A stretch of DNA of 64,000 bases from Ahaetulla prasina (lineage: Eukaryota > Chordata > Lepidosauria > Squamata > Colubridae), in the NCBI RefSeq assembly GCF_028640845.1, contig NC_080548.1, positions 11,099,814 to 11,163,813 of the forward strand, in the 5' to 3' direction. Below the pieces are notes generated by a model, which had not been told where the DNA came from, did not search any database, and saw only the letters and a list, made by a program, of their open reading frames with translations. Position numbers and translations under genes: made by a program. Shown one piece after another: positions 54,112 through 64,000 of this stretch. Position 1 is the stretch's first letter, and every line of letters starts with the position of its first letter.

Positions 54112-54352
54112 GGCCGTAATAGCTCAGGCTGTTAGAAGCCTGTTATTAGAACACAGCAGCCTGCAATTACTGCAGGTTCAAGCCCGGCCCGAGGTTGACT
54201 CAGCCTTCCATCCTTTAAAAGGTAGGTAAAATGAGGACCCAGATTGTTGGGGGGCAATAAGTTGACTTTGTAAAAATATACAAATAGAATGAGACTATTG
54301 CCTTATACGCTGTAAGCCGCCCTGAGTCTTCGGAGAAGGGCGGGATATAAAT
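54112..54352 (+). mobile_element. tRNA-derived SINE with L2-like 3' end
   Basis: Full copy from GGGCCGTAATAGCTCAGGC to GGGCGGGATATAAATAG, ending in an AATAG tract shared with the LINE to its right. Confidence 0.85.
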
Positions 54353-54780
54353 AGAATAGAATAGAATAGAATTTTTATTGGCCAAGTGTGATTGGACACA
54401 CAAGGAATTTGTCTTGGTGCATATGCTCTCAGTGTACATAAAAGAAAAGATACGTTCATCAAGGTAGAACATTTACAACACAATTGATGGTCAGTATATC
54501 AATATAAATCATAAGGATTGCCAGCAACAAGTTATAGTCATACAGTCATAAGTGGAAAGAGATTGGTGATGGGAACTATGAAACGATTAATAGTAGTGCA
54601 GATTCAGTAAATAGTCTGACAGTGTTGAGGGAATTATTTGTTTAGCAGAGTGATGGCCTTCGGGAAAAAACTGTTCTTGTGTCTAGTTGTTCTGGTGTGC
54701 AGTGCTCTATAGCGTCGTTTTGAGGGTAGAGTTGAAACAGTTTATGTCCAGGATGCGAGGGATCTGCAAATATTTTAATA
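54353..54780 (-). mobile_element. CR1/L3-type LINE 3' end, minus strand
   Basis: Reverse copy of the 14 kb element: (AGAAT)n at its left edge, then TTTTTATTGGCCAAGTGTG, the 3' UTR, and the C-terminal coding remnant near 54600-54775. It abuts a SINE across a shared AATAG tract. Confidence 0.82.
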
Positions 54781-54883
54781 AAATAATGATCACATGACTG
54801 TGGGGATGCTAGCATGGCAGTACAAGGATGGGTTAGTTTTTCCAGTCCTGTTGTAACTTCGAATGATCACTAAATGAATGGTA

Positions 54884-55548
54884 CAGGTAGTCTTTGATTT
54901 ACAACAGTTCGTTTAGTGACCATTCAAAGTTACAACAGCTCTGCAAAAAGTGCCTTATGAACATTTTTCACACTTACAACCATTGCAACATCCCGCTGGA
55001 GACATGATTAAAACTCAGGTGCTTGGCTTGGCAACTGACTCATTTTTCAGACAAGTTGCAGTGCCCCAAGATCATGTGATCCCCTTTTGTGACTTTCTGA
55101 CAAGCAAAGTCAATGGGGAAGCCAGATTCACTTAACAACCATGTTACTGAAAATTCATTTAACAACTATCTCACTTAGCAACCGAAATTTTGGGCTCAAT
55201 TATGATCATAAGAGGGACGCATTGGCTCAGTAGCTAAGACGCTGACTTTGTCAATCAAAAGATCAGCAGTTCAGCGGTTTGAATCCCTAGTGCCATGTAA
55301 CGGGGTGAGCTCCCGTTACTTGTCCCAGCTTCTGCCAACCTAGCAGTTCGAAAGCATGTAAAAAATGCAAGTAGAAAAATAGGGACCAGCTTTGGTGGGA
55401 AGGGAACAGCGTTCCGTGCGCCTTTGGTGTTTAGTCATGCCGGCCATATGACCACGGAGACGTCTTCGGACAGCGCTGGCTCTTCGGCTTTAAAATGGAG
55501 ATGAGCACCCTAAAGACCCTTTACCTATGGTCATAAGTCAACTACCTG
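54884..55548 (+). mobile_element. Tigger-like MITE split by a Sauria SINE
   Basis: CAGGTAGTCTTTGATTTAC start and AAGTCAACTACCTG end, TA on both sides, interrupted at 55213-55526. Confidence 0.85.
55213..55526 (+). mobile_element. Sauria-type SINE inside a MITE
   Basis: Same family as 7021-7381, with a shortened tail (CCCTTTACCT). It interrupts the MITE 54884-55548 and is flanked by ATGATCATAAG / ATGGTCATAAG (55202-55212, 55527-55537). Confidence 0.9.
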
Positions 55549-55559
55549 TAATAATTTAA

Positions 55560-55845
55560 CAAAGATGGAAGGGACCTTGGAGGTCTTCTAGTCCAACCCC
55601 CTGCCTAGGCAGGAAGCCCTACACTACTTCAAACAAATGGTTATCTAATCTTTTCTTAAAAACTTAGTGTTGGAGCATTTATAACTTCTAGAGGCAAGTT
55701 GTTTCACTGATTAATTGTCTAACTGTCAAGAAATTTCTTTTTTACATCGTGGCGACCAAAATTGGATGCAGTATTCCAAGTGTGGCCTTAATGCTAAGTC
55801 AAATGTGTGGTATAGTGCTGAATTAGTGCTGAATTAAGAGCAATA
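55560..55845 (-). mobile_element. CR1 LINE 3' UTR fragment, minus strand
   Basis: Reads GATGGAAGGGACCTTGGAGG through TTCCAAGTGTGGCC with an internal deletion compared with the copy at 51.2 kb. The CTTCTAGTCCAACC site that carries a MITE in two other CR1 copies is empty here. Confidence 0.8.
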
Positions 55846-55849
55846 AGAC

Positions 55850-56940
55850 ACAGGCTCCAGTCCACCTTCAACTATGAAAGGAAACTAGGGCAGTCACACT
55901 TTCTCAACTCAGCCTTTCTCACAGTTGTTTTGGGGATGAAATGCTATATACAATGCCTTGAACTCTTGAATGAGACATAACGAATGTGAATTGCTTATTT
56001 TTGGCTCAGCATGACATGGAGACTAATGCAGATATGAAGTAGCCTATTATAATTTGTGCCACAAAATATAATTTAAAAAGACAACGTATTGGTGTTCTGT
56101 TGTTCGTAAGATAATAGAGTTTTCTGCCCAGGAGGGAATTAAAACCTTCAATTTGGTTTTTGTACCACATTCCTGTCACTGTGGATTAGACAGTTATCAG
56201 AGAGTACACAGAAAAAACCATCTTTGTAGAAAATTCACGAAGAAAATATATGTGTACAGTATATGTATTTTCTGTAATTATACTGTAAGACCTTAGAATG
56301 CAGAATAATAGTTTGACATAACCAGGCAGATATTATCTATCCTTTCTTTGTATTTCCTCTAATGCAGATTTTCCTCTAATGCAGTTGAACTTGACTTAGC
56401 TGATTATAAATTCTGGGAGTTGTAGTTCCAAAATATCTGAAGAGTGCTCAGACAAAGAAGGCTAATCAAATATTTGTTTTTAAGCATATATCATTCTTTT
56501 TTCTGAAGAACAGTGCTGCCAGCTCTCAAGCAAGCAAAGACAAGCTTTTGGCGCTCGTAGAAAAACTTAATAACATTACATCTAATTTGTCTTTGCTGAC
56601 AAACCAAATATGACATTTATATTCTAATAAATAAACTTTTTTTTCAAGCAGGACCTATAGAATGCTTTCCTTTGTACATTCCCTTGTTTATTTAACTACA
56701 AAATTTCTTGGCAACTTCCACATTTCTCCTGAGAGAAATCCACTTGTCAGTGTATGTTCTAAAGTTGTATTTAGAAAAAAATCATATCCTAGTTGCTTTG
56801 ATCTATATTCAGACTTAGTGGAAAACTTAGCATGCCTGTCCTGTCTGGAAATAAATCAGAGGTTGGATGGATTATTCTTTATGACTTTGTTAGCATATTG
56901 TGCTCAGCCATAGTTTGTTTCATCATGATTTATTGAATAA
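55850..56940. other. Spacer, nothing recognised
   Basis: AT-rich, no coding frame with family resemblance. A half-copy of a TTCTGGGAGTTGTAGTTCC-type MITE motif is at 56411-56430. Confidence 0.5.
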
Positions 56941-56944
56941 ACAG

Positions 56945-57240
56945 TAATTGACTCAGTCTACACAACAGGGAGTCAAACTATTCTCCAAAGCACCTGAGGG
57001 TAGAACAAGAAGCAATGGGTGGAAACTAATCAAGGAGAGAAGCAACCTAGAACTAAGGAGAAATTTCCTGACAGAACAATTAATCAGTGGAACAACTTGC
57101 CTGCAGAAGTTGTAAATGCTCCAACACTGGAAATTTTTAAGAAAATGTTGGATAGCCATTTGTCTGAAATAGTGTAGGGTTTCCTGCCTGGGCAGGGGGT
57201 TGGACTAGAAGACCTCCAAGGTCCCTTCCAACTCTGATAT
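56945..57240 (+). mobile_element. CR1 LINE 3' UTR fragment
   Basis: Contains GTGGAAACTAATCAAGGAG and ends with GACTAGAAGACCTCCAAGG then a short (ATT)n tail. It is 5' truncated. Confidence 0.82.
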
Positions 57241-57671
57241 TATTATTATTATAACATGTTAAATCATAAGTAGAGCCACTGACTAGAGTCAAGACTAAAA
57301 TAAGGTTTAATTTAAAGTAAATAAAACTGATAGGATTGTCCTGAATGTTTTTATTTTTTTTCTTTCTGTCAAGTTCAAAATTTTAATTTGGTGGCAATGG
57401 ATCAGGGGAGTAGCTCCATGCAATCTTAATCTTAGGATGTGTATCCATGCTATGAAGAACATGGTGGAAGGATGCAAACCCCACTATCTCGGCTTATTGC
57501 TCCAATGCCTTAAGCAATGTTTTCCTAGCCTAAGACTGGAAGTGAGCAACAAAGAAACTCAAAGTAAGGCAGGAAAGGACAGGTTTTGCTTCCTGTTTTT
57601 GTTCCATGTTTCATTCTACATATTGAGATAATAATTAGGCTGGACACTCAGATTGAATAGAGGTAGTTTCA

Positions 57672-57873
57672 ACTTAAAATCGGGTGAAATCCACAGGTTC
57701 TGACAGGTTCTGGAGAACCGGTAGCAGAAATTTTGAGTAGTTCGGCAAATACCACCTCTGGCTGGCCCCAGAGTGGGGTGGGAATGGAGATTTTGCAGTA
57801 TCCTTCCCCTGCCATGCCCACCAAGCCATGTCCATATAACCAGTAGTAAAAAAAATTGGATTTCACCACTGCT
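57672..57873. mobile_element. hAT-like MITE related to 5184-5477
   Basis: Reverse-oriented: GGTTCTGGAGAACCGGTAGC, CCACCTCTGGCTGGCCCC, ending ATTGGATTTCACCACTGC. Confidence 0.65.
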
Positions 57874-58132
57874 TAAAATCATATATGGACATACGCCTCA
57901 AGCCCATCCACTCAGATCTAGGAATAGCTTTAAGGCAAGAGCAAATATTCTTGAGGGTACACAAGAACAAAGTCAAATTTAAAGATTGAGGAAGGAGACC
58001 ATCGGGTGAGGAATAACATCAAAGGAGGAAATGGCTGAAGGATTTGACCTCCCTTATACTAGTTGAAAGAAGACAAGGTGGCTTCATTCTGGCAGTTTAA
58101 AGTTTGATCTAGACACAGAAGAAGAAAAAGAA

Positions 58133-58495
58133 GAATTTACAGTCATTCATTTGGTGACTGCTTGAAGTTACAACAGCACTGAAAAAAGTCACCTGTGGTT
58201 TTCTGATGATCATTGCAGCATCCCCATGGGGATCAAAATTTGGGCACTTGGCAATCTGCACGTATTTATGACAGATGCAGCATCCCTCAGTCATGTGTGA
58301 TTGCCATTTACAACCTTCTTTCTGACAAGCAAAATCGATCGGGGAAACCCAATTTGTTTAACTAAACCGCATGATTCACTTAACAACTGCAGTGCTCTGC
58401 TTAACTACCATAGTAAAAAAGTTGTAAAATTGGGTGGAATTCACTTGACTGCCTTGCTTAGCAACAGAGATCCTGATCTCAACTGCAGTCATTGT
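58133..58495 (+). mobile_element. Tigger-like MITE upstream of CLSPN
   Basis: Matches the family from TTTACAGTCATTCATTTGG to CTCAACTGCAGTCATTGTT; both termini are worn. Confidence 0.72.
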
Positions 58496-58662
58496 TGGAA
58501 GAAAAATCCAGTTCCAGTTCCAAGCTGGGAATAAAATGGAGGCTGCTTAAGAAAGGTCCATTTATTGGTGAACAGAACCAACACGCAGACAGTGTGCTGT
58601 TCAACAAAATGAGAGTGGGTGGGTTTTCTACCTTCTGGATTCCTATGGGGTCATGTAGGGCA

Positions 58663-58876
58663 GGGGTGAGTTCTACTTACCTTTACTACCGGTTTGCAAT
58701 GGGAGCACGCGCACGAGCAAAGCAAGAGAGAGTGTGGGCGCTTCTCCACATGCGCAGAAGCTTCTGCGCATGCACAGATTGTCAATTATGACGTCCGGGT
58801 GGGTGGGCAGAGCCTCCCGCCACTTTAACTACCGTTTCTCAAGAATCGGACAGAACCGGGAGCAATCCACCACTGA
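58663..58876. mobile_element. hAT-like MITE related to 5184-5477
   Basis: CAGGGGTGAGTTCTACTTACC at the left, GAGCAATCCACCACTGAG at the right, with GCGCATGC-rich interior. Confidence 0.6.
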
Positions 58877-59234
58877 GTAGGGCTCATAGGTAGCTCTAGG
58901 CAAAAGGGGAAATGCAAATCCTAGGTGTTTGGCTTGTTGCTTATCTAGAGTTTCCCTCTGAGCCAGTCTTTCTCAGTGGATTACCAAATCTGCATTTCTA
59001 AAAACTGGCCTCAGTTTCTGCTTGGGCAGGGAGACCAGGGCTGATTTCCCCCCATTTTCTCCTTTATGGAAAATATTGTATAGGTATATAGATTTCAATC
59101 TGTAGAATTCTCCAGTGAACCATCTTATAGTTGCAAAGATTGAAAAACACTGCTATAGAATAATGGGGAGGGCATTTGATGTCTGAGGATTTCTCATCCC
59201 CCATTGAAATTCCATGTATTTCTGCTAATACATT

Positions 59235-59338
59235 AACTAACTTTTATGTACACTGAGAGTATATGCACCAAGACAAATTCCTTGTGTGTCCAATCACACT
59301 TGGCCAATAAAAAAAAAAATCTATTCTATTCAATTCTA
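59235..59338 (+). mobile_element. CR1/L3-type LINE tail
   Basis: Last ~100 bp of the same 3' UTR (ACTGAGAGTATATGCACC to TTGGCCAATAAA) with a degraded ATTCT tail. Confidence 0.75.
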
Positions 59339-59854
59339 ACCCTAAGCAGGAGGGTGCAGTAAAATATCCTAAGGAATAGGAAAAAGAAAGGGCAATATTT
59401 GTATGCCAACAGAGCACCCAGGGGAAAAAAATTATGCTGGTGGGGAGTACAGTAAGAGATTAAAAAAAAAAGTAGAAAAAACACTTACGCTTACGGAAGG
59501 CATGGGACTAGCTGGATCTAATAATCTAGTCTGAGACACATGAAGGATCAGTAACATTGGATTTAAAAATTAAGCTAGCAAGGGTGTTGCCCACAGGTAT
59601 CCATTTTACAATATAGCTAGGTGATTACGTTCCATTTTTTATTTTATCTATTCTGTTATTAGTGGAGAGATCTTGCTGAAGGAAGATGTACACCGAGGCC
59701 AAATTCAGAGTTCTTAGCAGTTTTGGATGTCTTATATAGCAATGTTTTTCAACCTCAGGAAGTTTAAGATACGTGGATTTCAGCTCCCAGAACTCCCCAG
59801 CCAGCTTTGGCGTGCTGTGTAATGTTGGGTGTTGAGGTCCATACTTTCAAGGCA

Positions 59855-59975
59855 AGAAGACTGGACTGCCATCTGTCAGAAATGATGTAGGGTCTCCTGC
59901 TTGGGGGGTGGGGGTGGACTAGACGACCTAGAAGGTCCCTTCCAACTCTGTTAATCTGTATCTGTATCCTATACT
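59855..59975 (+). mobile_element. CR1 LINE terminal fragment
   Basis: Reads AGACTGGACTGCCATCTGTC to CTAGAAGGTCCCTTCCAACT, the last ~120 bp of CR1. Confidence 0.75.
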
Positions 59976-60171
59976 TCCCAAGGTTGAAAAACACTGCCCT
60001 ATAGGAGAATTGCCAAAATCTTTCAAAGAAGCAGAAAAAAAAATACGGATTCTGCATTCCTTGTCCATTTCCACTTGGATATTAATACAATTGCACAGAG
60101 GCCGAGTTTAACATATATTTTTTTCTCAACGGAAGGAAAAAAACGTTAAAAAAGGACGAAAACATCTGGAT

Positions 60172-60253
60172 CAGGGATCTCCACCTCGGCAACTTTAAGC
60201 CTGGTGGACTTCAACTCCCAGAATCCCCCAGCCAGCAAAGGTTGGAGACCCCG
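60172..60253. mobile_element. hAT MITE upstream of CLSPN
   Basis: 82-bp short copy with ends CAGGGATCTCC / GGTTGGAGACCCCG and perfect ATCTGGAT on each side (60164-60171, 60254-60261). Confidence 0.82.
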
Positions 60254-60379
60254 ATCTGGATAGTATTTCTGTAGTCCTGCGAATCCAAGAAACTCCTCCA
60301 CGAGGGCGGTTCCGTACAGGAAAGACGATTGGGCCATTGGTCCGGAGAATAGCTGTTGCCCAAAGCTGTTGACCAATGG

Positions 60380-60870
60380 GAAAGAAAAGGGACGGCTCCA
60401 TAAGGCTGGAGGCCAGCTGTGATTGGCTGGGGCGGAGGGGCGGAGCCAAACGCAGAGCAAGAGCGCGAAGACTCAAACGCAATCTTTTTTTCCCCCCCTC
60501 AGCTTTTGGCGCTTTCCGGGGCCCGGTCGCTCATTTTAGCCGAGGCGGGAGGCGGCTATCATGACGGCGGCTGGAGAGGTGAGTCTGGCCCGTGTCAGGC
60601 GCGAGGCTCGGACGAGCTGTCCGCTAACCGGCGGAGGAGAAGCTGCTTCGGCTATCGGGGTGGTGGTGGGGGGGGGAAGGTTTCCCTCGTAGACGTTTCA
60701 GAGACCCGGGACTACGGTTCCCGGCGTGCACTGCGGCTCCGCTTCGATATCCCGGCATGCAAAGGGCGCCCCGTTTGGCTATCCTGGGGGTGTTTCCAAA
60801 GCGGCGGGGCTGCACGTGCTGCGAACAGATGGGGACAGCGGTTGTTGGGTCAGCTCCCCCCAAATGACCT
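60380..60870 (+). promoter_or_regulatory. CLSPN: CLSPN CpG-island promoter
   Basis: CpG-rich block around the claspin start codon, with ATTGGC/CCAAT-type boxes near 60371-60377 and 60420-60427 and GGGGCGG at about 60430. The pyrimidine tract at 60484-60500 precedes the exon. CCAAT pairs and a GC box fit a cell-cycle-regulated, TATA-less promoter. A hAT MITE (60172-60253) lies about 300 bp upstream of the ATG. Confidence 0.7.
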
Positions 60871-62779
60871 CTAGGTGGCAGCAGAGACCCAACTCAGCAA
60901 TGCCATCTAGGCTTTGTCCTGGTTTTTTTGAGTTCGGATCCAGTAACCTGGTTTCCTGGGTGGGAGAAAACGGGGATGAAGGTGTGTGTGTGTGTGGTTA
61001 CGTGTTGGAAAAAAAGGACAGGTTTAAATTAGATTAACAGTTGGAAGGGACCTTTGTAGGTCATCTAGTCCAGGGGTCTCCAACCTTGGCAACTTTAAGA
61101 CTGGTAGCTGGTTGAGGAATTCTGGGAGTTGAAATCTACAAGTCTTAAAAGTTGCCAAGGTTGGAGACCCCTGATCTAGTCCAACCCTCTGCTCAAGCAG
61201 GAGACCCTACACCAGTGGTAGTCAACCTGGTCCCTACCGCCCACTAGTGGGCGTTCCAGCTTTCATGGTGGGTGGTAGGGGTTTTGTCCAATACTAAAGC
61301 ACTTTCCTTTTTTTAATTTGACTTTTTTTTAAAAAAATCATAGCATTGTTTAAAAACATTTTCATTAGGTTTTCATAAATTTCCCTGTGACAATTTAAAT
61401 TTCTGAAAATGTACTATTTGTATCGCCCACGCATAAATTTAGTTCACGTTATGTAAGTGAAACTAAATGGTGCTATAGTGCGACCGCAAACAAAAGAGCC
61501 TTGTCCCAGAATAGCTCGTGCATCTCCCTCCGAACCGGCGGGCGGTTAGAAAATTTTACTACTAACAGAGATACAAAAGTGGCCGGTAGGTATAAAAAGG
61601 TTGACTACCCCTGCCCTACACCATTTCTGACTAATGGCAGTCCAGTCTCTTCTTGAAAGCTTCCAGTGATTGAAGCTCCCCCAACTTCTGAAGGCAGCTG
61701 TTCCATTGGTTGATTGTTCTCACTGTCAGAAAATTTCTCCTTATTTCTAGGTTGAATCTCTCCTTGATCAGTTTCCATCCATTATTCCTAGTCTGGCATT
61801 CGGGTGCTTTGGAAAATAGCTTGACCCCCCTCCTCTCTCTGGCAACCCCTCAAGGTCCAGATTTACAGAGTTATATATACTGCACAAAGTTGGAAAATGT
61901 TGGCTTAGCAAGAGGGATTGAATTAGCAATGGCCAATTGGAAGGCAGGGTTAGGTAACCTAACCGCAAAGACAACAAATTTAGGCTTAGTAAATCAACCA
62001 GGGATGAAGTATTAACCAATAGGAGTGTGAGCATGGTCCCTCTGATAGGTGGGGACCGTAAATTCTGAAATCTTGATGGCTTCGTTTATGTCCCACTTTT
62101 CTGAAAAAGATTTCAAAGTGACATTTGTAATGTACTTTCCTCTATTTGATCTTCACTGGGAGAGGGTGATCACCATAGAGATTTTTGAAATGGCTTTTAT
62201 ATCCATCTAAGCTCTTTGATAGTCTTGTGGTGACAATTGAAATTTTGGCAAGATGTAGGGATATGATAAGAGTATAATTTTAAATAAATCCAACCCTTAT
62301 ACTGGTTTTGACAGCTTCCATTAAACAACGTCCAGAGAATATAAAAACTAGATGTCGCTTCAGTCCCCAAACAATAAGCTGGGTTCTTACATTTTGCTTT
62401 TCTTAGTATAGTGTGTGCCCCCAGTATTGTGATATGTAAACCATGTTTCATGGTATACTGTAGTATGTGAATCCAGTTAACTAGGCTTGTCAAAAAAAAC
62501 CACATGGTTAAGCATAGTGCAATCTATGTACTAAATCAACTTTCTTGAATCTGACAAGAAATGAATAATGGCATATTTGCCTTCTTTTTTTAAATACTGG
62601 ATATTACATGTGCTTATCTTTCCATACTTACAATGTTCCTGAACTGTAGTTCCATTTGGATGCCCAGGATGTGAAAACTCAAGATACCTCCGACAGTGAT
62701 TCAGACAGTGGACAAGGTAGCTGTGAAATGAGTTTCCGGTCCCAGATAAGCAAGGGAGTTGCATCTGTTGATGAAGGTG
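60561..62779 (+). CDS. CLSPN: Claspin, exons 1 and 2 (partial gene)
   Basis: Claspin is the nuclear adaptor that bridges ATR and CHK1 at stalled forks. Exon 1 codes 60561-60578 (M-T-A-A-G-E) with donor GTGAGT. Exon 2 begins at 62650 after CTGTAG and runs to 62779 before GTATGT (an alternative donor at 62776 keeps the same phase). Exon 2 reads FHLDAQDV then SDSGQGSCE and SVDEG, matching the claspin N-terminal pattern HLE...SDSGQGSYE...SEG. The start ATG is the first in the CpG island. Only about 49 residues are in the window; the remainder is off the right edge. The divergent position next to AGO4 is the known vertebrate order and supports the call. Confidence 0.87.
61071..61173. mobile_element. 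Palindromic hAT MITE inside CR1
   Basis: 103 bp, almost fully self-complementary (CAGGGGTCTCCAACC...GGTTGGAGACCCCTG), flanked by ATCTAGTC at 61063-61070 and 61174-61181. Confidence 0.88.
61213..61613. mobile_element. hAT-type element inside CR1
   Basis: 401 bp with ends CAGTGGTAGTCAACCTGG / AAGGTTGACTACCCCTG and perfect CCCTACAC duplications (61205-61212, 61614-61621). In CLSPN intron 1. No transposase frame seen. Confidence 0.88.
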
Positions 62780-62802
62780 GTATGTATCCTTTGGGGACAA
62801 TT

Positions 62803-63035
62803 TCACTACAATGGGGGTCCCCAACCATTCTGTGACCCACTACTAAATATGCCGTGGCATAATTGCAACTGGGCTGCGTGAGCTCGACTTGCGTGAGCAG
62901 TGGGGCCAGTGCGGATGTGCAGTGCCACTTACAGTTGAGCTGTGCGTGCTGGGCCACTGCTTGCGCAAGTTGAGCTGCGCACATGTGTGCTGATCCACCA
63001 CTCACACGGCCCATTTCTCCCCCCGCCAGCTGTTT
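62803..63035. mobile_element. Possible hAT-like element, one end seen
   Basis: GGGGGTCCCCAACCATTCTG resembles hAT-type starts, followed by a GC-rich segment with TTGCGTGAGC repeats. No matching right end found. Confidence 0.4.
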
Positions 63036-63070
63036 CAATTTAGTTTGTTGAATTAATGTCATGTAATGTT

Positions 63071-63350
63071 TTGTTTTTTTTTTTAATTTGAATTTATATC
63101 CCGCCCTTCTCCGAAGACTCAGGGCGGCTTACATTGTGTAAGGCAATAGTCTCATCCATTTGTATATTATATACAGAGTCAACTTGTATTGCCCCCACAA
63201 CAATCTGGGTCCTCATTTTACCTACCTTATAAAGGATGGAAGGCTGAGTCAACCTTGGGCCTGGTGGGACTCGAGCCTGCAGTAATTGTAATTGCAGGCA
63301 GCTGTGTGTTAATAACAGGCTGCATTAGCCTATTGAGCCACTTCCCAGCC
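63071..63350 (-). mobile_element. tRNA-derived SINE with L2-like 3' end
   Basis: Reverse copy in the intron after CLSPN exon 2, from poly-T at 63071 through CCGAAGACTCAGGGCGG to the tRNA-like head near 63345. Confidence 0.85.
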
Positions 63351-63439
63351 CATAAATAAGCAAGCAATGTTGGGTCTGTGTGTGAGAATATATTTCTTTT
63401 CTTAGTGCAGTCCACCAATAATTTTTGCCACCTTACCGT

Positions 63440-64000
63440 TGTGACCCAGGCCCAAGTAGGTAGTAGTAGAAGCAATCAGTTCAAAAACAAACAGACTTTA
63501 TTAGAACAGCTGAGAATTAACTCATTCTCAGCATAGTCCAAACTAAATCAAAGTAAATCCTTCCTAACACAATTCTTCAGTCTTACCACCAACCTTGGTC
63601 TAATTAGGCAAACTGCCACAGGCTTTTCTTGGAAAGTTCAAAAGCAGAAGATGCTGACAAGAAATAAATGCAGCAAGACAAGGCTATCAACGTTGTTTTC
63701 CGGCAAAGAGCCCAAACGCCGTTGCTGGTCTGTCTTAAGCCTTATGGGAGGGGCCAATCATCTCTTGGCCCTACTCCCTAGTTGTCCTCCCTGTTGGAGC
63801 TGCTTTTGCCTTCTGGCAGCTCTTCTCATGTCTGTATTAGGAACAGACTCCTCATGTTCCTCTGCCTCACTACTATCGGCCTCTGGAGGCACATCACTCC
63901 CTGATGGCCCTGGCCCCACCTCTGCCTCCAATGCAGAGCCCTCATCCGGGCCTTCCCTAGCCTCCAGGACCGGCCCATGTTCTTCCTCAGCCCCACTGCT
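63440..64000 (-). mobile_element. LTR, one end in the window
   Basis: Begins TGTGACCCAGGCCC on the plus strand, i.e. the 3' end of a minus-strand LTR, with AATAAA on the minus strand near 63498-63503. The element runs off the right edge, so whether it is solo or attached to internal genes is unknown. Confidence 0.6.

Larger units (their letters stand above)
53589..54881 (-). mobile_element. Tigger-like MITE with three retroelements inside
   Basis: MITE pieces 53589-53838, 54075-54111 and 54781-54881 are separated by a SINE (53839-54074), a second SINE (54112-54352) and an L3-type LINE (54353-54780). The piece between the SINEs is only 37 bp. The next MITE begins directly at 54884. Confidence 0.8.
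61030..61860 (-). mobile_element. CR1 LINE 3' UTR, split by two hAT-like elements
   Basis: Starts ATTAACAGTTGGAAGGGACC and ends near GGCAACCCCTCAAGG, in CLSPN intron 1. It is interrupted at 61071-61173 and 61213-61613, each flanked by a perfect 8-bp repeat; removing both restores an uninterrupted CR1 order. Confidence 0.85.

Overview
Vertebrate nuclear DNA, most likely from an advanced (colubroid) snake. The repeats point there: CR1/L3-type LINE tails ending in (ATTCT)n microsatellites, Sauria-type tRNA SINEs with BovB-like tails, a young L2-type LINE, and hundreds of bases of Tigger-like and hAT-like MITEs. The species call is an inference from the repeats. The gene order CLSPN - AGO4 - AGO1 is the conserved vertebrate arrangement.

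Layout. Positions 1-20500 are intron 1 of AGO1 (minus strand), packed with nested transposons; its first coding exon is at 20501-20525 inside a CpG island. 20.9-26.8 kb is the AGO1-AGO4 intergenic spacer, carrying a 2.6 kb L2-type LINE. 26.8-49.95 kb is AGO4 (minus strand), complete: 18 coding exons whose lengths sum to 2586 nt, i.e. 861 codons plus stop, with a long repeat-poor 3' UTR and a CpG-island promoter around 50 kb containing GCC/CGG repeats. 51-60 kb is repeat-rich spacer. 60.56 kb to the right edge is the start of CLSPN (claspin) on the plus strand, exons 1 and 2 seen, in divergent orientation to AGO4. The window ends inside an LTR.

Function. AGO4 and AGO1 are tandem, same-orientation Argonaute paralogues that load microRNAs. 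The AGO4 here keeps only two of the four slicer residues (D589, E629, then G671 and R809), so it should silence without cutting. CLSPN is the unrelated checkpoint adaptor gene next door.

The most unusual locus is a 1445 bp hAT-type element (11637-13081) with perfect 8 bp target duplications that carries about 1 kb of CpG-island-like DNA with an exon-like open frame and a splice donor. I cannot name the source gene. Beyond that, the window is a good record of transposon nesting: solo LTRs inside MITEs, MITEs inside CR1 at the same CTAG site, a twin-primed SINE, and an insertion whose empty site survives in the partner arm of an inverted repeat. I found no evidence of a new protein-coding system.
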